Assembly: GCA_947396885.1 (NCBI GenBank)
Contig: OX377205.1
Location: forward strand, 65,444,969-65,508,968
Length of the DNA: 64,000 bases
Origin: Heligmosomoides polygyrus polygyrus
Taxonomy: Eukaryota; Nematoda; Chromadorea; Rhabditida; Heligmosomidae
Direction of reading: 5' to 3'
In this document: one piece after another, positions 57,011-64,000 of the stretch
How positions within the stretch are numbered: the stretch's first letter is position 1
Layout: each line of letters starts with the position of its first letter
The notes under the pieces: model-generated
What the model was told of the DNA's origin: nothing
Databases searched by the model: none
Seen by the model: the letters and a program-made list of their open reading frames with translations, nothing else
Position numbers and translations under genes: made by a program

Positions 57011-59052
57011 TACAAAGAAAGTTATGCTATTTTTTCAATTTTCATTGCTTATAAAGTGGCCCACAAAAAGAAACCATTGTGGGATGAATGCAATGTTAAT
57101 AAGAAAGGGTAGAGCACTATTGTTGCAATGCAACTAATGTTTAATGAACTTTAGAGGAAAGAACTGGGGACAAAATATGAGCGATGGGAACAATGAGAAC
57201 GGCTACGGCGCTTCAGTGAGAATGAGGACGACATGTTATTACTTCGCCTGATAACTTCACTAGGTAAGAGGTAAGCGGTTGATGGATCGAGGCGGATATC
57301 CCCTGAGTACAAGGAGAGAGAAGGGAAAGAAAAGAAGGAGCATCAACGGACGAATCGCGGCGCCGCACTCGGTGCAACACGTAGCCGCGCGCGACGTCGC
57401 GAGCGCACTGCGGTGGGTTTCCCGCCGCGCAGTGTGACGGTCCTGACGCGAACCCCAAGTTGGCTCCGCTCCTCCCTTTAACTTTCTGAAAGTGCGCCAC
57501 ATTTCGAAAAGTGCCGCCGTCTCGGCGAAGTTTCGCTGCGGTTTGCCTGGACCTTGTGGTCCCGCTTCTGAGGAGGGGCTGGTGGCATCCGAGTGCCCGA
57601 CTTCAGGAAGTAGGCAGACGCTTGGCGTCCTCCTGTCTGCTGTGGAGACGTCCTGATGCAGACGACTGCACTTTTGGTGTCGCCGTTCTTCCCTTCTACG
57701 TCGTCTTCTGTCATTATGAGTGGTCCGGGTTCAGGGAAGACTCAAGAGAGCTCCACAAACGGATGCTGCTGTTGCAACGATCATAGTTGTTTGGCGAGAA
57801 CTCGTCTCTGGGAACACTCTGGGTGAAGTTGTCCTTTGAGGCTCTTCTTTCTCCCTTGCTCGTTGGGCATTATTCCCTCATTGGGCCATCTTATCATCCC
57901 ACTTTCCTTGCTTCTGACGCTATGATAACATTTCTATTTTCGGGATTCTATTCGCTTCTACAATTTATTTCGGGGCGCAGATGGGGTCGCTGGGGAGGGG
58001 GAGGTGGTCACATCCTACTCAGTGGTTGTCAGCCTTGGTAAGAAGACAGGTGTATACGAAGTTACATCAGAAATGACGTATCTCGGCTCACTGTAGAGGT
58101 AGAACGCACCAGTGCTGCAAAAAAAATCGGTTTCGCACAACACAAACCGTTCTGTTGGCTGTCCTACAGTGACCCCCCCCTGGCCGACCCTATTTGCGCC
58201 TTTATTTCAGTACTTCACGGCCTTCGACGGCTTTGCGCCTGCAAAGCATCTTAGAATGGGTAAGCTGGATCATCGAGACTCCAAAGTTCCTTCCTATGTC
58301 CAGTTCTCTGCTCTCCTTTGATGCGGAGAGCACGGAAACCGCTTTTGCGAGTGTTCCACGAGCATGTGCGATATCGATGCGGGCACCACCCCGCTGACTG
58401 CCATTGCTTGATTTTCTCAGTGCCTTTTTTGCAGTAGCTGTCTGGTACAAATTATTTATTCGGAAACATGGCGATGCTTTGGGAGAAATGGATTATCAAT
58501 GCCCTTTGATGTGAAGTTCATGTCAAATGAGGACGAGAAAATGCTTGCCTAATAACTCCGCTCAACGTTACGACTTCATCACAGCTGTGCAGGAACGTTT
58601 GGTACCCTATCGAAGCGCTCAGAACATGTGCTGGAGAAAGGCTGAAAACGCAGTGGGGGCGTAGCTTGAATCGATAAATCGATAGGACTCCTCCATCTGC
58701 ACGTGCTGTTGTTGGCTACAGCTGCTGCTGGCACCAAGTAGAGGTCAGGAGAGACGCTGCGGATAAACTCGGTCGATATTCTTCAGTTATTGCCTTGTAT
58801 ATTCACGTTCGCTGCAACTATATTAGGTGCATCTGTCGGTTTTCTTCCTCCCTACTGTCGATGCTGCTTTGCTGTCGATGCTACTTTGCTTTGTTTCTTT
58901 TGCTTTGCTTTTTATGCTTTAATGTGGACCTCTCTTTGCTTCTGGGAAAATTGGTATCTCCTAAAATCTATTGCTTCTTTCGTTGCTCATTCGACGTGTT
59001 CGCACGACACGACTTTACTTTTTAGTAATTTTGCCAGTCGTGTTATTTTCAG
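57011..59052. other. No gene recognised
   Basis: A CpG-richer stretch at 57350-57720 could be a promoter or unrecognised exon. Open frames on both strands (for example minus 58450-58202) have no recognised motif. ClpX, TOM22 and GH47 exons do not extend here. Confidence 0.3.
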
Positions 59053-59134
59053 CGAGCTGATCGCTGATCTGTCAGCTATGAATCCTAATGACAGCTTTTT
59101 ATCCACGGTTTCTGCAGCTAACACAGGAGCACCG
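59053..59134 (+). CDS. Candidate orphan exon (27 codons)
   Basis: TGTTATTTTCAG precedes and GTGAGTTC follows an 82-bp open segment reading ELIADLSAMNPNDSFLS and then TVSAANTGAP. Both splice signals are consensus. The start phase is 2 carried bases and the end phase is 0. No partner exon was found on either side, and the protein is not recognised. It may be a real gene whose other exons are beyond recognition or outside the window, or chance. Confidence 0.35.
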
Positions 59135-59733
59135 GTGAGTTCTATATCCTTTTGCTCCAGTTTTTATCATTTTTCATGTCTGTCTTGTGTTAAAATTCGC
59201 TCGTGCGCAGTGTTGAAATCCTTCATGTTTCTGCGGTTCGATGCTAAGTCGTCTTGAAACTATTGGCCGCTGACACCATAGTTTCGTGACTTGGGTCGTC
59301 CGAATTTTCATTCATGTGAATAGGGCGGATCCAGCACTTAAATCATTTCCTTTAGCCAACGCATTGGTAATGGCAAGTGCGCTTATCCTTGCCACCTTCA
59401 TTAGCTTCTCTTTGAAGGTTCTTTACGAGACAAGTGACATTATTGTCATTTAATTCTTAACCGCGGTACACGCTGCAGAAAAAGTGAAAAAAGAACCCAT
59501 CAAATATTTAAATAAATATAAGTGCGAAGAGAAGAAATCTGATGATGAATGACTAAATGTAGCGGAGGGCAAAGAAGGGTGGGAAACGAGTCAGTCTCGG
59601 AAACCGATATGCGGCGCAGCACGGGTTGACAGGAAGAGATTTACTTCCGGGTAAATCTAGAGACTGATCGAGGTCTTTTCTATAACAAATAAGTGAAGTC
59701 CAAAGTGGAAGCACGGAGCGCAGATGTTTACAC
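59135..59733. other. No gene recognised
   Basis: Sequence between the orphan exon and the hAT element; no motif, repeat or exon is supported. Confidence 0.3.
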
Positions 59734-59741
59734 ATTCTAAT

Positions 59742-61954
59742 CAGGGATGGGTGAAAATTTTTAAAATTTTCCCAGAAAGCAGAAAGTTGCTTTCTCCACA
59801 AAACAGAAAGGCCAAAAACACCAGAAAACAGAATTTTGAATTATCATATGACTTAATTGTTTTACCCAGAGATCCATTTTTCAGTAACTGATGCTTTTGT
59901 ATGAATAGAAATGTGGTCGAGGACAAGCGTTTTAACTTGCAAGCTTTTATAAAAATTCCTAGTGTACTCCAAATAAATTCAATAGGCAAATTGTAAATGT
60001 TGACCTAGCAATCTCGACATTACATTCATATTAAAATATAGCGGTTTAAGGCTGGTCCAGAATGTAAAAACGGAGGACTCGTTAGATTGTTGGTCCCACT
60101 AGTAAAAAAACTGGCCTTTTGAAGTACCAAACACGGTAAAGGCTTATTGAGCACTAGTTGCACGTTTCAATTCCATTGCTTGAGTTTATGGACGTACTCT
60201 CGCTACATACTTTAAATCTGTGCAGAGATTCGTTGAGAATTATTGGCTGCGCCAGAATCTCTACTTGTTCGCTTCGTCCTTCGAAAATACATTTTCTTGT
60301 ACGAAGCTCATCAAAGAATTGCTAGAGTGCAAGCTGTCGCAGTGCCTGATGTTCATCGAGCCGAAGAAGCAATTCGACTCCGTCAAAACTGAAGCGGTCA
60401 TCGAAGCCCTGCGCAATCCGGGCGTTCCTAGTCAGTACATCAGAGTCCTTCGGGAGCTGCACAGTGGGTTCACGACCAAGATCTCACCATTCTACAACGA
60501 CGTCGGATCGTCGACGGTCCACTGCACCATCTTCGCTTCGTTGACGACATCGTGCTCATAACACCGAGCATCAGCCAGGCGGAGCGAATGCTGGCCGACT
60601 TCGATAGTGTATGTAGGAACGTTGGACTGCAGCTGAATCTTACGAAGACGATGTTCACGAGGAACGGAGAAGTTTCTGATGCCCCATTCTCGCTCAACGG
60701 AACGAACATCTCCGAATGCTCCAGCTGCGTGTATCTGGGTCGCGAGGTCAACATGGCAAACGACGCGCCGAAGCTGGGCAGGAGAGAACGAGCGTTTAAG
60801 AGCGTCGAAGGAGTGAAGAAGACAAAGAACGTCCGGCTCCGTGCCAAGCTATTCCACTTTCTGCGCTATCACTCGGAGACCTGGGCCATACGAGAGCAGG
60901 ATGTAACGCGACCAGCGCCGCGCAGCGTGGAATCGAGAGACGATACTCGATATACGCAAATGAGAGAAAGCCTTCGGAGCTTCGTCGACGTTCGAAGATC
61001 AGAGACGCTGTCGCATGGGCCAAGTCGTCGAAAATTAGGTGGGCCGGTCACGTAATGCGATTCGCAGACACCCGCTGGACGAGAGCCATCACCGACTGGA
61101 TTCCGCGGGATGCCAAGAGAACACCGGGATGCCCACCAACGCGTTGGTCGGACTTCTTCGTGAAAGCCCTGAACAACCGATATGACGCTCTTTGTATCCC
61201 TCGAGCGGGGAGGATCCATTGGACCACTCTGGCACGCGACAAGGACGAATGGAGACGCTGCTGGCGCTCACTCGTGCAACTCTTTGACCAACGGGACGAG
61301 AGATAAATTTCTTACTAGTTCTCCATGATACATATGATACATGGAACATTTCGAGTATCACTACCGTATCACCACAAGCGAAATCAAAGGTAACTAAAAC
61401 TTTTCTGTTTCTTACAAATTTTTGACAACCAAAAGCTGAGGTTCAGAGTTAGAAAAGCAGCTTCGCCAAAGGCTCTGCAGAAATTGGGGACGACCAGCCA
61501 ACAATTTTCAATTTCTAAAACCGAGGTCGGGAATAATCCTACATACAGCAACTCGGACGCAAAAGGTGGCTAGTTAATGCATAATGCTCATCAGAACACT
61601 TCTAATGTTAGTATCGAAACGAATACGAAGCCAAATTATGAAAAAATAGTGCAATGAAGGAACTCCTTGTCAGCAGCGCTTACACAGTCAATCAACTTGT
61701 TGGCGCAATTTCTACACGAGCAGATCCAAAAACGCCGGATGTTTGCCACTTAGAATACTCTAGAAACATTATTTTGAAATGAAACGCATGATTCTATGAC
61801 GCTTTTTGGATGCTTTTTATTGGAGTTCCTGATAAAATTTTGTTCACAGCTCTTTTCTGTTTTCTGGCCAAATTTTTCGATATTTCCCAGAAAACAGAAA
61901 AAAATTGTCCAAAATGGCCAGAAAATCAGAAAACAGAAATTCCGCCCATCCCTG
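59742..61954. mobile_element. hAT-type element with 8-bp target duplication, carrying a non-LTR fragment
   Basis: Ends CAGGGATGGGTG (59742) and CGCCCATCCCTG (to 61954), with ACAGAA-rich subterminal repeats on both sides (CCAGAAAACAGAA in the same and inverse sense). It is flanked by identical 8-bp ATTCTAAT at 59734-59741 and 61955-61962. The 2213-bp interior holds a non-LTR fragment but no hAT transposase frame. Confidence 0.88.
60280..61306 (+). pseudogene. Non-LTR retrotransposon RT fragment (second lineage)
   Basis: Frames in succession give SFENTFSCTKLIKE, KKQFDSVKTEAVIEAL, YIRVLRELHSGFTTKIS, then after a deletion of the RT core FVDDIVLITPSISQAERML (near 60540), CVYLGREVNMANDAPKLG, and MRFADTRWTRAITDWIP, TPGCPPTRWSDFFVKALN, ending RDER at 61306. 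At least three frame changes. Motif C reads VDD instead of the usual ADD. The amino-acid style is of the endonuclease/RT elements abundant in strongylid nematodes and clearly differs from the RTE at 26165-29286. Both ends are truncated. Confidence 0.85.
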
Positions 61955-61962
61955 ATTCTAAT

Positions 61963-62707
61963 GTAGCTCCGTGTGTCATTTAGTCACACGAAGGAGAAAC
62001 CAAAGGGGAGGGTGCTGTGAACCAAATTTTATCACTACAGGGTGTGACTGTTTGTTAAGTCAGCCGACTGTGTTATGAGCTTAACCACGGACAACTGCCG
62101 GTATTAGCGGCCCATCGCCGTGTTTTTGGGACACAATGAGTATGGATAGCTATCGTTTAGCGAGCTTCCGCATTCACAAGACGTATTATAGACACATTGC
62201 AACTAGTGTCAGGATTAAGAAAACATGTCACAGACGTCGTTCGCTATCCCATATAATAAGTGTAAGGCGTCTGTAGATACGGTTTGTGCGTGTGTGCGTG
62301 TACGTATGTCGTGGGTGGAGGGAGATTTACTGAAACAGAAATCCCTCGAATGGATTTGTCACTGGACAGTAAACATCAGTATCAACGAGCCGATCCATAT
62401 CGATTGATTTCATCTATTTCTCTACGGATTAGACACTTCTGAGTGGGAATTGCACGATCCTATGTAGTAAGTGGGAACGTCTGTGTGCGGTTGTCCGTCC
62501 TCCTTTCTTTCGGTATAAGCAAGTGCTCCGCTTACACCTATCGGCGTGCCTCGCACTTGCACGCGTCGTGAGATGTTGCAGTATCACTAAGCTAAGGACA
62601 ATCAATCCAGTTAGCTGCTGTGCTTATGCAGCTCGTTATGTTCGGACCTTGCCCTACCTACCTTGCTTAAGATTAGGTGCCAGATTCATCAACCGATTTG
62701 CAGCCGG
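61963..62707. other. No gene recognised
   Basis: Short plus-strand frames at 62225-62407 and 62523-62756 show no motif; nothing else is supported. Confidence 0.3.
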
Positions 62708-62999
62708 TAAGGCGCCTTTTAGCCTCGCGCCCTCGCGCGGGCGGCGTGGTGGTTGACGTAGCTATCGATTTTTCGCGCCGCTAGGCGGCTCCGCATCGCA
62801 TTTATACTCCGCCGCCTCAAAACACCACATTTGACGGAATTTCGGATTACGGTACTCGGCGAATCGCGCCGCTGGAGGGAAGGACGCGGCGCGATCAGCT
62901 GCGGCAGACTCGATGTGGAGTGGGGATTCACCACCAAGATGCTATGTCCTCTTTGTTTTGGCTCCTCAACTAACAAAACAAAGAAGGTGTAGCAAAATT

Positions 63000-63165
63000 A
63001 TGGCACTATTGTGCTTTCAGGACTCCAGAGGTCGATGAGAACTCAAAAAGGTTTTTTGACCGAACTTCTCCGGGGGGGGGTTATTTAGGGTGCTGATCAC
63101 GAATCTGACATCCGTTTTCGGTGACCAGTACCTTAGTCACCCGTACCTTTCGTAATCTAGGAATA
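63000..63165 (+). repeat. Foldback family F1, copy c (partial)
   Basis: GGCACTATTGTGCTTTCAGG, GGTTATTTAGGGTGCTGATC, ACGAATCTGACATCCGTTTT, then the inverse module CTTAGTCACCCGTACC. The central part is collapsed compared with 14105-14870. Confidence 0.65.
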
Positions 63166-63478
63166 GAATGGAGATCTGTAGACATTCACGAACTTTTACC
63201 TACGCTAAAGATATGTTCAGTGAACAATGACCCCGGAATGGCAATATGAGAGAGAATTCTGAGCGATTTTCGACAATGACTATTTTCCGGTAATTTTACT
63301 TTTGAAATCGCACACGTTGCAAAATAAAGAGTCGTTTAGTGCCACTTGCATTGCAGGGGACTCGACTCAATACCACACTCACCAATTTCAACCGTAGGTT
63401 GAGCAGACGGCTTCGACCCCAGCTCTAAGAGAGGATTCGTTGCTCCCCGCAGGAATCCCACCGCTAACATTAGCCAGA

Positions 63479-63536
63479 TGCATTCCGCTGATCCGCCAGA
63501 CGAATCCTTTTTCGTCTGGCGGATCAGCGGAATGCA
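63479..63536. repeat. Perfect 26-bp-arm hairpin
   Basis: Arms 63479-63504 and 63511-63536 are exact reverse complements around TCCTTT. The stem centre is CCGCCAGACGAA / TTCGTCTGGCGG. Confidence 0.9.
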
Positions 63537-63878
63537 GATGGAATGCGGATCTGTTTTGGTTCTTCAGTGACTCATGGACCGTCTCCTCCGTCGTCCTTTA
63601 TGGCGCACGGAACGTAATACGTAGAAGTTGGTCGCCGCGCGTCGCTGACGCTCCCCTTTCTAACTACAATCGCGCAGCGGCGCATCAAATTCGGGCGACT
63701 GGCCGCGCCGCTGCGCGGGGGAGTATAAAAGGCGCCTAACGGAATATCGATTATCGCTGTATCTGTATCACTTACTACGCAGGCCGGTATGGTGAGTCCA
63801 CTATAAGATGATACCGGCGGAATCATTGATGAATCTCGCCTCAGGTGAGTAGATTTGCGGTATGAAGTCATCCAGACT

Positions 63879-63904
63879 ACCACCACCACCACCACCACCA
63901 CCAC
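63879..63904. repeat. (CAC)n microsatellite
   Basis: An uninterrupted run of about eight CAC/ACC units. Confidence 0.9.
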
Positions 63905-64000
63905 TACGCTTAATATCGGCGTAACCTCCAGACGGTTCAATGGTGCCATTGCTTGTGCTAATCAGTGCCCTCGTGTCCTAGGTGCTTGGACAGCCCTCCT

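Larger units (their letters stand above)
62711..63736. mobile_element. PIF/Harbinger-like non-autonomous element, 1026 bp
   Basis: Inverted ends GGCGCCTTTTAGCCTCGCGC and, inverted, GGCGCCTTTTATACTCCCCC are followed by GC-rich arms (GCGCGGGCGGCG / CGCCGCTGCGCG). It is flanked by TAA on both sides (62708-62710, 63737-63739). It encloses an F1 arm and a perfect hairpin, so it is a nest. No transposase frame. Confidence 0.7.

Noticed and set aside
57716..57787. Short frame starting MSGPGSGKTQESS
   Set aside because: The GSGKT string suggests a P-loop by chance only; the frame stops after 24 codons and has no donor site.
58202..58450. Minus-strand frame with a basic segment (ATAKKALRKSSNGSQRGG)
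   Set aside because: Looked like a possible exon upstream of TOM22 but lacks clear splice sites and any recognised family.

Overview
The window looks like a draft scaffold of a nematode nuclear genome, most likely a strongylid of the hookworm type (Ancylostoma/Necator; this is inference). The basis is small exons with phase-compatible introns ending in TTTCAG-like acceptors, an acceptor placed directly against a start codon (as in spliced-leader trans-splicing), nematode-style RTE, Penelope and gypsy elements, and a 200-N assembly gap at 35426-35625. Most of the sequence is repeats. Only three host genes could be reconstructed by eye.

Layout. 1-11179: a minus-strand GH47 alpha-1,2-mannosidase in 13 visible exons, its 3' end beyond the left edge. 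Its large introns hold a MULE/FLYWCH remnant, an RTE fragment, a ~1.9 kb foldback element and an AN1-like zinc-finger repeat. 11180-39966: no host gene recognised. This part holds a hAT element with 8-bp target duplications, a 1.7-kb palindrome, a family of ~0.7-kb foldback elements, a decayed Ty3/gypsy element split by a nearly intact RTE retrotransposon, a Penelope-like fragment, two more AN1-bearing composite repeats, PIF/Harbinger-like MITEs and tandem repeats. 39967-51215: a plus-strand mitochondrial CLPX gene whose introns carry an internally deleted mariner. 53755-55303: a minus-strand TOM22 gene, convergent with CLPX. 55304-64000: more foldback elements, one orphan exon candidate, a hAT element carrying a non-LTR fragment, and a PIF/Harbinger-like element.

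How it fits together. CLPX (matrix AAA+ unfoldase) and TOM22 (outer-membrane import receptor) are both nuclear genes for mitochondrial protein handling and sit tail to tail about 2.5 kb apart. The mannosidase is a secretory-pathway glycan-trimming enzyme with no evident link to them. The mobile elements show clear layering: RTE into gypsy, a MITE into an AN1 composite, a MITE into an AT-rich foldback, and a non-LTR fragment within a hAT.

The least expected pattern is a set of foldback elements whose two arms each carry a tRNA-like segment with box A/box B-like motifs in inverted orientation. In at least two of them the arms flank a short Cys/His-rich AN1-like zinc-finger reading frame, and a third copy keeps one arm. 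Exon coordinates and element ends were read by eye; no database search or alignment was run.
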